A stretch of 64,000 nucleotides of DNA from Glaciihabitans tibetensis (GTDB lineage Bacteria; Actinomycetota; Actinomycetes; Actinomycetales; Microbacteriaceae): the NCBI RefSeq assembly GCF_003003265.1, contig NZ_PVTL01000012.1, forward strand, positions 1 to 64,000, given 5' to 3'. This document shows, in pieces, positions 24,913 to 33,151 of the stretch (position 1 is the first letter of the stretch; each line of letters opens with the position of its first letter). The translations under genes and the position numbers were made by a program. The notes under the pieces are model-generated. The model did no database searches. It worked only from the letters and a program-made list of their open reading frames with translations, and was not told the origin of the DNA.

Positions 24913-26046
24913 ATGGACCGACTAATTTCACTGGACGGGCTGCGTGGGGTCGCATCACTCGTCGTCGTCTTCACCCACATCATGCTCACGTCGGAGCTCT
25001 TCGCCGGCGTAGCGCTGCGGGGCGAGTCAGGTCCACCGCCCTACTCGCTGCAATGGATGATTACCTACAGCCCCTTGCACCTCTTCTGGGATGGAACTGC
25101 CGCGGTCGCGATTTTCTTCGTGCTCAGCGGGCTAGTGCTCACGCTTCCGGTACTTCGGGCCGGAGTGAGAGGTTTCTCGTGGAGGGTTTACTACCCAAAA
25201 CGTCTTCTGCGACTTTATCTCCCAGTGTGGGTGGCGGTTTTGTTCGGGACCGTACTGGCGACGGTAGTTCCCCGGGTAGCGGATGGTTCTCTAGGTTCTT
25301 GGCTCAGCTCGCGCCCTGATCCGAGCATGGTCGGCATACTAAAAGACTTAGCGCTCATTGGGGGGCCGTCAGATGTCATCAGCCCCCTCTGGACTCTGCA
25401 GTGGGAAGTCCTATTCTCGCTCCTCTTGCCCGCCTATATTGCGTTCGTCGTGGTTCTACCAAAGTGGTGGATCGCGAAGTTGCTTGCGGTGATCTGCATT
25501 GTCGGGATCGGCGCGGTAACGGGAACGGAATCGGTTGTGTACATGGCCACCTTTGCGATCGGGTGTCTTTTCGCGAAGGCCTTACGTCGGATAGCCGCGT
25601 TCGTAGCGGTCCTGCGTACCTGGACCTGGGTGGCGCTCGCCGCAGCTATTGCCACGATGATGTCTCTTAGATGGATCGTTCTCGCCTTTGATGGGTCGGA
25701 GTTCCTCCTCTCATTGGCACGGATATTCGTCATTATTGGCGCTGCTGGCGCTGTCCTTCTCGCGGCATTCTGGCCACGAGCGGTGCGACTCCTGCAATCT
25801 CCCGTTGTGACCGCACTCGGGCTGATCTCTTTCAGCCTCTACCTTGTACACGAACCGATCGTGCTGGCGATCTGCTATCTGTTTGGATCGCAGTTCTCGT
25901 GGTTTGCCGCGCCAGTATCGATCGCCGCCGCGTTTGCGTTCTATAAGCTTGTTGAACGACCGAGCCACCGGCTATCTGTTGCTGTGGGCAAGACGGTGTC
26001 CCGCAGAATCACCGTGCGAGGCATAACGGCCGATCGCACCACTTGA
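24913..26046 (+). CDS. Acyltransferase-3 family membrane O-acyltransferase
   Basis: A 377-residue integral membrane protein with about ten spans. It begins with the family hallmark SLDGLRGVASLVVVFTH (His in span 1) and has the RLLRLYLPVW segment and a C-terminal SFSLYLVHEPIV. Such proteins move acyl groups across the membrane onto surface sugars, often finished by an SGNH domain; here the SGNH partner is the divergent gene at 23946. ATG 24913 follows CCGGGGGTAAAC; the longer in-frame start at 24802 adds residues not seen in the family. Confidence 0.9.
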   Translation: MDRLISLDGLRGVASLVVVFTHIMLTSELFAGVALRGESGPPPYSLQWMITYSPLHLFWDGTAAVAIFFVLSGLVLTLPVLRAGVRGFSWRVYYPKRLLRLYLPVWVAVLFGTVLATVVPRVADGSLGSWLSSRPDPSMVGILKDLALIGGPSDVISPLWTLQWEVLFSLLLPAYIAFVVVLPKWWIAKLLAVICIVGIGAVTGTESVVYMATFAIGCLFAKALRRIAAFVAVLRTWTWVALAAAIATMMSLRWIVLAFDGSEFLLSLARIFVIIGAAGAVLLAAFWPRAVRLLQSPVVTALGLISFSLYLVHEPIVLAICYLFGSQFSWFAAPVSIAAAFAFYKLVERPSHRLSVAVGKTVSRRITVRGITADRTT

Positions 26047-26052
26047 CCCAAT

Positions 26053-26101
26053 CTTCAAGCGCGCTAATCGTGTCGTCCTTCAAGCGCGCTAATCGTGTCG
26101 T
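26053..26101. repeat. Perfect 24-bp direct repeat, 25-bp period
   Basis: Two identical 24-bp copies (26053-26076, 26078-26101) starting CTTCAAGCGCGC, in the 114-bp gap between convergent acyltransferase and thymidine kinase genes. No hairpin terminator is seen in the gap. Confidence 0.85.
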
Positions 26102-26160
26102 TGCGATCTTGTGGCTCCTACCAGGCCATCGCCCCCAAGCACCTGCGCGCGTACCCATAT

Positions 26161-26808
26161 CTACAAGAGTCTTCGCAGCTCCGTGGCGTGAGTCAACGAG
26201 GCGCGTCCCAGCACCCCGTTAGATTCCTCGAGGTAGCAGGCGCCGCACAGCGATTCGTAGGTGACGTCTTCACCATCGATGGCGACCTGATCTCCATCAA
26301 ACACATACGCCTCTCCGACTCGACGGGCATTAAACACGGCCTTCCGTCCACAGCGACAAATCGTCTTCAGTTCCTCAAGCGAATGCGCAACTTCCAGCAG
26401 CCGACGCGATCCAGGAAACGCGATCGTCTGGAAATCGGTACGGATGCCATACGCGAGCACCGGCACCCCGTCAAGGATGGCGATGCGCAGAAGATCGTCG
26501 ATCTGTTCGGAGGAAAGAAACTGCGCTTCGTCGACGAGGAGACAGCTGACGTCTACGCCTGTCGTAGAGAGAACGCGCGCTCGCTCCGAAGCGAAAGAAT
26601 CCCGCAGGGAGTCTGTCGGAGCGACGGTGAAATCGACGGCTCGGGATACCCCAAGGCGGGAGACGATGAGCGACTCCCCCTTGGTGTCGACTTCGGGCTT
26701 TGCGAGGAGCACCTGTTGGTGACGCTCTTCGTAGTTATAAGCCGCTTGCAGCAGCGCCGTGCTCTTGCCGCTGTTCATCGCTCCATAGCGAAAGTAAAGC
26801 TTTGACAC
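26161..26808 (-). CDS. tdk: Thymidine kinase (type II)
   Basis: A 215-residue enzyme that phosphorylates thymidine to dTMP in salvage. It shows Walker A GAMNSGKST (residues 9-17), Walker B LLVDEAQFL, the base-binding AYGIRTDF lasso region and a zinc site from CRCG and a later CGAC pair. Its start GTG 26808 shares one base with the TAG of the upstream response regulator (TAGTG), so it is translationally coupled to kinase-X-regulator module 2, an unexpected partner for a salvage enzyme. Confidence 0.95.
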   Translation of the reverse strand: MSKLYFRYGAMNSGKSTALLQAAYNYEERHQQVLLAKPEVDTKGESLIVSRLGVSRAVDFTVAPTDSLRDSFASERARVLSTTGVDVSCLLVDEAQFLSSEQIDDLLRIAILDGVPVLAYGIRTDFQTIAFPGSRRLLEVAHSLEELKTICRCGRKAVFNARRVGEAYVFDGDQVAIDGEDVTYESLCGACYLEESNGVLGRASLTHATELRRLL

Positions 26809-27521
26809 TATTTGAGGTACCCATCTTCTGCTGCGCGGCGGATCAAGTCCGCCTTCTTACTTGCTGGACGATCTACCTTCGCGTACTTTTCGCGCACGCG
26901 CCGCAGGTAGGTCTTCGCCGTCTCGTATTGAACGCCCATTGCGGCGCCGACTTCGACCGTACTCAAACCCGACACGTACAGGCGAAGCGCTTCCACCTCG
27001 CCTGCGCTGAGCTTCGGTGCCTGCTGTTTCATTGCCCCGCCTGGAAGCGGACGCCAGTCTTTTTGTAGCCCTGGATCACTGGCAAGCCCCATCACAGCGC
27101 GAGCGACAACCATCACCTCACGCATCGAGCGGGTCTTCGACATGAACGCAGCTGCTCCCGCAGCCATCGCTCTATCCTCGGATTCCTGCGAATCTAGGCT
27201 GGTTAGTACTATGACCTTCGCTCCGGCAGCACGGCAGGTGCGAACCCGGGCCTCAATCGATACCGGCTCTTTCAGCTGAAAGTCGAGAAAAACGAGGTCG
27301 GTTGGAAAGTTTTGGCTATGCACCAGCTGCAGCCAGCTGCTCGCGCTGAGCACGAGGTCAAAGTCGGGGGCGTTGGCGTAAATCCAGCTGCTAAGGCTGT
27401 CTAGGAGCACCTCGTGGTCGTCCAGCAGAGCGAGGCGTATTCTTTTGTTCGGTGCCACCTGCGGCGTCGACGTTCCGGACACGGTCGAGCTGGGATGCAT
27501 CGCGCCGCTGCTAGTGCCCAT
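26808..27521 (-). CDS. Response regulator with LuxR-type HTH, module 2
   Basis: A 237-residue regulator, paralogue of 3714-4439. Receiver: acidic pair Asp34-Asp35, phospho-acceptor Asp80 (VFLDFQL), Thr in VIVLTS and Lys in AFMSK. The HTH segment VQYETAKTYLRRVREKYAKV differs from the module 1 protein at one residue. It has a 26-residue Ser/Thr-rich N-terminal extension and lacks the Ala-Gly linker. It overlaps X by 11 nt and couples to tdk. Likely targets are the polysaccharide genes beside it, but this is inferred from position. Confidence 0.9.
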   Translation of the reverse strand: MGTSSGAMHPSSTVSGTSTPQVAPNKRIRLALLDDHEVLLDSLSSWIYANAPDFDLVLSASSWLQLVHSQNFPTDLVFLDFQLKEPVSIEARVRTCRAAGAKVIVLTSLDSQESEDRAMAAGAAAFMSKTRSMREVMVVARAVMGLASDPGLQKDWRPLPGGAMKQQAPKLSAGEVEALRLYVSGLSTVEVGAAMGVQYETAKTYLRRVREKYAKVDRPASKKADLIRRAAEDGYLK

Positions 27522-28782
27522 ACGAGAACCTTAGTGTCAGTTTGAGCGCAGAGCCGGACGAGTCCATGATCACGTCCTGCCAGGGAAATGCTCGCTGGGT
27601 CACGGTCAGCAGGTGGCCGATCGCTCGCTGCACTGACCACCGAAGCGATGGTCCGAAGGGCCACTGTTTGAGCGAGCTGTTCGCGCGCTCCGGTGTTCCA
27701 AATATTGCCTCAATCAGGAGCCGTTTGTGCCCACCTGGCAGCACAGCAACTGCGGCTGAAAACCTACTCGCCAGAAATTCGGGGTGGGTAAATATCGCGC
27801 CCAACAGAGCGCGTATGGCGGTGCGCTGCTGGAAGTCCATCGCATCCGACAGCCGCGCGTCGTCTCGCACTGCGCTCTTCCGGATACCCTCGCGCCCAGC
27901 CACGAGAAAATTGGCCGCATGCGCCGCGATAACGGCGTCTAGCCAGGTACGGTTCGCCTCAGCGACCATGATCGAGCGCGCTATCGCGGCTACGCTTGCG
28001 GCATCGCTGGCGTCGGGCGCCGAGATGGAGTCGCGGTTAAGTATTCGCTCCAGCAGTGGCATCACTTCCCCGTTGAGCAGTCTGACTCGCTGCGGCTTCG
28101 CCAACATTGTCGGCGACGCTTCGCCTTCGTCACCCTTCCCGAAGCGAAGCGCAGCAGCGCGCCAGCGAGCCCGCGATTGCGTCGCGGCGTGGGCGTAGGC
28201 CGCGCCTGCCAAAGAAAGAGCAACCACGGGAATCGCCGCGACTATAGCGAAAGTGATGGGCGACAGGGGCGTCGCGAAGTACACGCTTTGGTACAACGCC
28301 AGACCGGCGACGAATGAGCCGCAGACCGTTCCCGCCAGAACGAGGTAGCGAGTAGGTCTGTATGGTGACATCGCGACCAGAACAACTCCGAGCGCCAGGT
28401 GGCCCCAGTCGTCGCGAAGAAACTCGTTGCTCCGCCACTGAGACATCGCCGCCAAGAAGGTGGCAACACAAGCCAACCCCGCGATGAGAAAGTGTTGCCG
28501 CCCCGAAATTCCGGGAAGCGAAGTGCGCGATGCAAGTACTAGTAAGACACAAGACGCGGCCAAAATTGTAAGGGCGAGAGCCATCAGCCACAACTCGTCG
28601 ATGTCGTGCCGTCGTAGCGCGGTCATCACGAGGGCGAGAAACAACGCGAGCGCGGCTGCGCTGATCGTAAGTGGGCGGGAGGCCCGGGTGCCCAGCGGTT
28701 CGATCGTTCGCGAGCTGGGTTCGACCGTGGTTTGTCGCTGTCGAACTGACGCCACCAATTGGCGACCACTTGCCGTACTCAC
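27511..28782 (-). CDS. Kinase-like multi-span membrane protein X of module 2, unknown function
   Basis: A 423-residue protein homologous to the 2411-3727 product: about six to seven spans in the first half, an SPYRP motif, a helical ANRTWLD segment, and a C-terminus ending RFSYGH. No phospho-acceptor His box and no ATP-binding N or G boxes are seen. GTG 28782 overlaps the kinase stop as GTGA, exactly as in module 1; this start removes 17 residues of the longer open frame. It may sense the signal, modulate the kinase, or act as its heterodimer partner. Confidence 0.72.
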   Translation of the reverse strand: MSTASGRQLVASVRQRQTTVEPSSRTIEPLGTRASRPLTISAAALALFLALVMTALRRHDIDELWLMALALTILAASCVLLVLASRTSLPGISGRQHFLIAGLACVATFLAAMSQWRSNEFLRDDWGHLALGVVLVAMSPYRPTRYLVLAGTVCGSFVAGLALYQSVYFATPLSPITFAIVAAIPVVALSLAGAAYAHAATQSRARWRAAALRFGKGDEGEASPTMLAKPQRVRLLNGEVMPLLERILNRDSISAPDASDAASVAAIARSIMVAEANRTWLDAVIAAHAANFLVAGREGIRKSAVRDDARLSDAMDFQQRTAIRALLGAIFTHPEFLASRFSAAVAVLPGGHKRLLIEAIFGTPERANSSLKQWPFGPSLRWSVQRAIGHLLTVTQRAFPWQDVIMDSSGSALKLTLRFSYGH

Positions 28783-29963
28783 GATGCAGGCAATCTGAGC
28801 ATCACCGATGTGCCGCGGCCCGGAGCCGACCACACGCGTACCGATCCCCCGACATCCTCCACACGCCGGGCCACCGATTGACGCAACCCCAGCCGGTCGG
28901 CACTGGGACTCTCGAGCACGAATCCCTTGCCGTCATCAACGACCATGACGGAAACCTCGGTCTCCGATCTCGCCAGAACAACTTCAGCACGTCCGGCGCC
29001 GGAGTGTTTCATAACGTTGACGAGACACTGCTGGACCGCAAGAGCCAGCGCGGCCTCGCGCGCGGCGGGTAGGTCGGCAAGCGCCGCCACGTCTCCAGTG
29101 ACGTCAATTTGCAAGCCAAACTCACGGGCCGATGAAACGGTTGCCCAGAATCCGTTCGAGTCCTGACCGTCCTCTGCACTTCCTCCATAAACTGCGTCGC
29201 CGTCGAAGAGCCATCTCCCACCTCGCAGTAAATCCAGATCACGCTGCAGCTGCACGCGTAAATCCGGCGCTAGCCTTCCCGGAACCGCCACCGCAACGGC
29301 GGACAAACCGCTCAACACTGTGTCATGCAGTAGCGCCGAAGCACGCATCTCTGCTCGCGCATCTTCCTGTGCCGCGCGCTCTTCACGAGCTGATCCATAA
29401 ACCCGTTCCCGGGCGCGAATGTGCCGCCTACCCGCTGCCGCCGACACGACCCGCAGAACGAGTACAGAGGCCAGCGCACCTATGGCGGTCAAATCTAGCT
29501 GGAGAGCTCCGCCAGAGAGCAGAGTCGCGCCGCCGACGCTCACCTCCGCCACGAGAAACCCTACGACTGACCAAAGCAAGGATGGCGCAAGGCTCCGGGA
29601 CGGACCGCTGAGCATGATGAGTGCTATCTTCACCAGCATCATCGGGTAGGCGCTGGATGTGTCGGAGTTTGGAATTTGGGAATTCACGACGGCAGCGACA
29701 ACAAACAGGCAGTCTCCTCCGAGCACGAGAAAGACCATAGAGTTAGTGGTCGTGCGCGACCGATCCACTCGGACGAGGAGCACTCCGAGGACGATTATCG
29801 CGACCAATGCCGGCCACAGCTCGCTCCGCGGGAGCGTAACCTGCAGGGTCTCCAGGAGGAGGAACGCTCCTACAACGCATGTCAGCCCGACCGTGTGGGT
29901 TGCCTTGGCAAGCGACCGATTTGTAGCGCCCGTGACCGCGGGTGTTGGGGACGCGAAGCGCAT
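28779..29963 (-). CDS. Membrane sensor histidine kinase, module 2
   Basis: A 394-residue kinase with about six spans in residues 20-185, a dimerisation segment SALLHDTVLSGL with the phospho-acceptor His, and a HATPase domain with QQCLVNVMKHSG, DDGKGF and GRGTS boxes. It parallels the kinase at 1116-2414 but is shorter because the low-complexity linker is absent. GGGGGAGGGG lies just upstream of ATG 29963. It heads the transcription unit kinase-X-regulator-tdk, and lies 68 nt from the tyrosine phosphatase gene. Confidence 0.87.
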   Translation of the reverse strand: MRFASPTPAVTGATNRSLAKATHTVGLTCVVGAFLLLETLQVTLPRSELWPALVAIIVLGVLLVRVDRSRTTTNSMVFLVLGGDCLFVVAAVVNSQIPNSDTSSAYPMMLVKIALIMLSGPSRSLAPSLLWSVVGFLVAEVSVGGATLLSGGALQLDLTAIGALASVLVLRVVSAAAGRRHIRARERVYGSAREERAAQEDARAEMRASALLHDTVLSGLSAVAVAVPGRLAPDLRVQLQRDLDLLRGGRWLFDGDAVYGGSAEDGQDSNGFWATVSSAREFGLQIDVTGDVAALADLPAAREAALALAVQQCLVNVMKHSGAGRAEVVLARSETEVSVMVVDDGKGFVLESPSADRLGLRQSVARRVEDVGGSVRVWSAPGRGTSVMLRLPAS

Positions 29964-30031
29964 TGTGCCCCTCCCCCGTTCGCCCAGCTTGAGTCGAGTT
30001 TATGTCACGGGAAAAGGCGCAAATGTCCGCG

Positions 30032-30643
30032 TTAGCGTCGGTACTTGAGGATCTCTACAGCAAACGCGATTCTGTCCACTGCGTCACTAATCTGAGCACC
30101 AGAAAGATCGTATATTTCTTGCGGCCGGCGGTACGGGTCAATGACGTCGTCGTCGTCCGGCGTAGGCGGCGCCTCGGCGTAACCGCGCTGTGCAGCCAGA
30201 ATCGGGACGGCTGACCGCAATGTATCCGCCAGCGAAACCCCCGGCCCCTGAGTCAGCGGTCTCGCCTCGGCATCACCTTGGTAACTCTCCATGAGCCGCG
30301 CAAACTCGCGCAGCGTGAATGTATAACGGCTGGCCCGAGGGAGGGTACGCACGATCTCGCTGCGATGTTCACGCGTCAACGCGATCACGACGTCGGCAGC
30401 TTCGACAAATGCCCGCGAGAGCTGCTTTCCCGAGTGTTCTTGCGGGTCCCCCCCGAGCCGGCGAGAAATATCGGCAGCCTGCTCTGGCATCGGCGCCCCG
30501 ACGAGCGCTCCAGTTCCCGCACTTGCGAACGCCACCGATTCTGAACCGTAGCGCGCTCGGAATACCTGCTCCGCGATAGCCGAGCGGCAAATATTCCCTG
30601 TACATACGAAGAGCACGCGGAACTGTTCTGAAGACAACGACAT
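30032..30643 (-). CDS. Low-molecular-weight protein tyrosine phosphatase (Wzb-like)
   Basis: A 203-residue phosphatase with the CX5R loop CTGNICR (Cys14-Arg20) and an Asp in DPYRRP as the general acid. Enzymes of this kind dephosphorylate the BY-kinase that controls capsule chain length; the matching kinase is at 51019-52497. It is about 50 residues longer than the minimal family, with an acidic insert before the DPY motif. ATG 30643 follows CGGGGCTA; the longer TTG start at 30667 lacks a site. Confidence 0.9.
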   Translation of the reverse strand: MSLSSEQFRVLFVCTGNICRSAIAEQVFRARYGSESVAFASAGTGALVGAPMPEQAADISRRLGGDPQEHSGKQLSRAFVEAADVVIALTREHRSEIVRTLPRASRYTFTLREFARLMESYQGDAEARPLTQGPGVSLADTLRSAVPILAAQRGYAEAPPTPDDDDVIDPYRRPQEIYDLSGAQISDAVDRIAFAVEILKYRR

Positions 30644-30689
30644 TAGCCCCGGGCCTTTCCCATACAAGGTCTATCGAATCACAACAACA

Positions 30690-30726
30690 TTAAAAAGGAG
30701 AGGGCCGCCTCTCGGCGACCCTCTCC
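30690..30726 (-). terminator. Rho-independent terminator of the LPXTG protein gene
   Basis: GGAGAGGG (30697-30704) pairs with CCCTCTCC (30719-30726), with a further GAGAGG/CCGCCTCT internal pairing; read on the minus strand the stem is followed by a U-run at 30691-30696. It separates the LPXTG protein gene from the phosphatase gene. Confidence 0.85.
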
Positions 30727-30746
30727 GTTGAAACTGAACTAGGCTA

Positions 30747-31280
30747 CTACGCGGTCTTGCTGCTACGACGAACGAACGCGAGAACCGACACGAGGCCAGC
30801 TCCGAGGATCAGGAGTCCGCCACCGAACCATACGTAAGGCGTCGCGTCGACGCCGGTGCTGGGCAGCGCGCCCGAAGCGTTGGCGGCAGTGTCAACAGGT
30901 ACCCCAGCGAGAACAAACGTCTGCACGTCGTAGAACTCTCCAACGATCACTTCGAGCGTGTAGACGCTGCCGACGGGCGCGCTTGTCGGAAGTTTGATAG
31001 AGAAGTCCAGGTCGCCGGCAGCGTCAGTCGTCACAGAAGTAACGAGCGTGGACGCGGGCGTGATGACGGCTTCCTCGAGTGCAAGCTCGCCGGTGAGCGA
31101 CGCAGTCCCGGTGGTGAACGGGTCCTCGTCGGTATCGTCAGCCGAGTAAGTGATGGTTCCGCCGGGCGCAACGGTGTTGCTCGTTACTTCGCCTGTGTAG
31201 TCCGCAGCGAAAGCTGAGGTCTGTGCGCCGAGCACGAGTGCTCCAGCAACGATGGCAGTTGCAATAAGTCGTGTCTTCAC
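30747..31280 (-). CDS. LPXTG-anchored surface protein
   Basis: A 177-residue protein with a Sec signal peptide cleaved after AFA (about residue 25), a single beta-rich domain (about 27-130) and a sortase signal LPSTG (139-143), a hydrophobic span (148-170) and a basic RRSSK tail. It would be linked to peptidoglycan by a sortase not found in the window. GTG 31280 has AGGGGGATCAC upstream. A hairpin lies in its leader and a terminator follows it. Its own function is unknown; it could be a matrix adhesin. Confidence 0.85.
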   Translation of the reverse strand: MKTRLIATAIVAGALVLGAQTSAFAADYTGEVTSNTVAPGGTITYSADDTDEDPFTTGTASLTGELALEEAVITPASTLVTSVTTDAAGDLDFSIKLPTSAPVGSVYTLEVIVGEFYDVQTFVLAGVPVDTAANASGALPSTGVDATPYVWFGGGLLILGAGLVSVLAFVRRSSKTA

Positions 31281-31304
31281 GTGATCCCCCTAGAAATCAA
31301 AAAA

Positions 31305-31341
31305 GGGGATTATCAGCGCGCAAATCATCGATGATATCCCC
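31305..31341 (-). promoter_or_regulatory. Leader inverted repeat upstream of the LPXTG protein gene
   Basis: GGGGATTATC (31305-31314) pairs with GATATCCCC (31333-31341) with one bulged base, and encloses the palindrome ATCATCGATGAT (31324-31335). It lies 25-60 nt before GTG 31280, so could be an operator or RNA hairpin. Confidence 0.4.
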
Positions 31342-31413
31342 TGCTATTACGTCCACTATAGGGCAAAGGTCGCAGATACCTAGGAAAAGTTACGTTACGG
31401 GTAAGTTAACTCT

Positions 31414-31427
31414 CCCCCGCAAGGGGG
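31414..31427 (-). terminator. Short G/C hairpin after the glycosylphosphotransferase gene
   Basis: CCCCC-GCAA-GGGGG, 85 nt past the end of the gene at 31526. Without a U-run it is only a weak terminator candidate. Confidence 0.35.
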
Positions 31428-31525
31428 GGTGCCGACCGCGATAAACAGCTCCCCACCGGGCCAGAACTCGAAGACCTGGAGGCGGATTGTATCCGCCGCA
31501 CTGTGACAAAAAACTCGCGCCGAGA

Positions 31526-33019
31526 CTAGTACGCGCCATCGCGCGCCACCACTGCCCGAGCTGTGCGCCACAAAATTAGCAAATCGCCGGTGATCGACCA
31601 GTTCTCAACGTAGTAGAGGTCGAGCCGGACAGTGTCCTCCCAGGACAGGTTCGAGCGCCCGCTAACCTGCCAGAGGCCGGTGATCCCCGGCTTGACCAAG
31701 AACCGTCGGTGAACGTGGTGTTCGTATACAGCGACCTCGCGGTCAAGCGGCGGGCGCGGGCCGACTAACGACATGCTGCCTGAAAGAACGTTGAAAAGCT
31801 GGGGTAGTTCATCGAGGCTGAAGCGGCGTAAAAAGCCACCAATCGGCGTCACCCGCGGGTCGTTCTTCATCTTGAACATGACGGTGTTGCCCTCGGCCCG
31901 ATCGACTTCACCCAGCTCCGCGAGTCGTGCTTCAGCGTCAACGACCATCGATCGAAACTTCAGCATCTGGAAGTGCTCTCCGTTAAGACCCACGCGGTCC
32001 TGCTTGAAGATCACTCCACCTGGCGTCGATAGACGAACTCCTAAGGCTGCCGCTATCAGTACAGGTGAAAGTACCGCAATGAGAATGCTGGAAGAGACAA
32101 TGTCAAACGCTCGTTTTGAGAACCGCTTCAGCCCCTCGTAGCGCGGCGTTTCGACGTGAATGAGGGGAAGGCCGGCGACCGGCCGCATGTGGATTCGGGG
32201 CCCGCCCACATCCGTGAGGCTGGGCGCAAGCACCAGGTGCTGGCGACCCGGTTCCAACGACCAACTTAGCTGGCGAATACGTTCCGGCGGCAGTTCGTCA
32301 CTGCTTGTCACAACGACTGTGTCTGCACCCGACGCCTCCATCGCTGACTGAAGCTGGTCGAGGTTGCCTGATACCGGGATGCGGCCGTAAAGATACTCGC
32401 CGATCGCGTCGCCCGGAACGCAGGCGCCAACTACGAGATAGCCAGCCTCGGGCAGCCTAAGGAGCTCCCGTGCGATTGCAGTGACGCTCACGCGCGAACC
32501 AACGAGAAGCACACGGGAGCTGTACAACCCTCGGGCGCGCTGGGCTGAAAGCCACTGCCTCCACATCCATCGGCTGGCGAGCAGTGCCAAGGAACCGATC
32601 GGGAGCGCCATAACGATATATCCGCGCGCGAGATCGAGCTGGAACAGAAAGGCGATGATGGCGACGATGCCGAAAAGTCGAACTGTCGCGTCCACGAGTC
32701 TTTTGTATTCGTTGGTCCCGGTGCCGATCACGCGAGAGTCGCGGGTTCCGAACATCGCCAGTATCGCAGACCAGCTAATAATCAGCACGACCGAGATCAG
32801 AGTGTAGTTAAGGCCGAAACCACCGGTGTACTGGCCAACATTCAGTTCCGAGCTCAACGTTCCGAACCATGCAATTTGAGTTCCGATCACAGCCCAAACG
32901 ATGACCACAAAGTCGGTCACCGTAAGCCTACGCGCGAACAACCGCGCCCAATCCGGATTTGAACTAGTCTCGCCGCTCACACGATAACCAGCAGCTTTTG
33001 AATCCCCTACCGCAGTCAT
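31526..33019 (-). CDS. Exopolysaccharide polyprenyl-glycosylphosphotransferase (WcaJ/CpsE type)
   Basis: A 497-residue initiating enzyme that moves a sugar-1-phosphate from a UDP-sugar to undecaprenyl phosphate. It has four N-terminal spans, a CoA-binding-like middle domain, a fifth hydrophobic helix and the catalytic domain: KRAFDIVSS, FKMKNDPRVTPIG, RRFSLDELPQLFNVL, SLVGPRPP and KPGITGLWQVSGRS. Length and order fit the family. GGGGGGATTAA precedes ATG 33019. It is the first committed step for the polymer made by this locus. Confidence 0.95.
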   Translation of the reverse strand: MTAVGDSKAAGYRVSGETSSNPDWARLFARRLTVTDFVVIVWAVIGTQIAWFGTLSSELNVGQYTGGFGLNYTLISVVLIISWSAILAMFGTRDSRVIGTGTNEYKRLVDATVRLFGIVAIIAFLFQLDLARGYIVMALPIGSLALLASRWMWRQWLSAQRARGLYSSRVLLVGSRVSVTAIARELLRLPEAGYLVVGACVPGDAIGEYLYGRIPVSGNLDQLQSAMEASGADTVVVTSSDELPPERIRQLSWSLEPGRQHLVLAPSLTDVGGPRIHMRPVAGLPLIHVETPRYEGLKRFSKRAFDIVSSSILIAVLSPVLIAAALGVRLSTPGGVIFKQDRVGLNGEHFQMLKFRSMVVDAEARLAELGEVDRAEGNTVMFKMKNDPRVTPIGGFLRRFSLDELPQLFNVLSGSMSLVGPRPPLDREVAVYEHHVHRRFLVKPGITGLWQVSGRSNLSWEDTVRLDLYYVENWSITGDLLILWRTARAVVARDGAY

Positions 33020-33151
33020 TTAATCCCCCCAAAGGAACCTTATCGGAGGTCATCGTGAACATGCTCGTAGTCGAGATGGAAGCTACGCCCCGTGCGGCCA
33101 CGCCGTCCGAGGGTCCGCTCAATATAGGCCCTCGTCAGACGCCGGTGGAAG

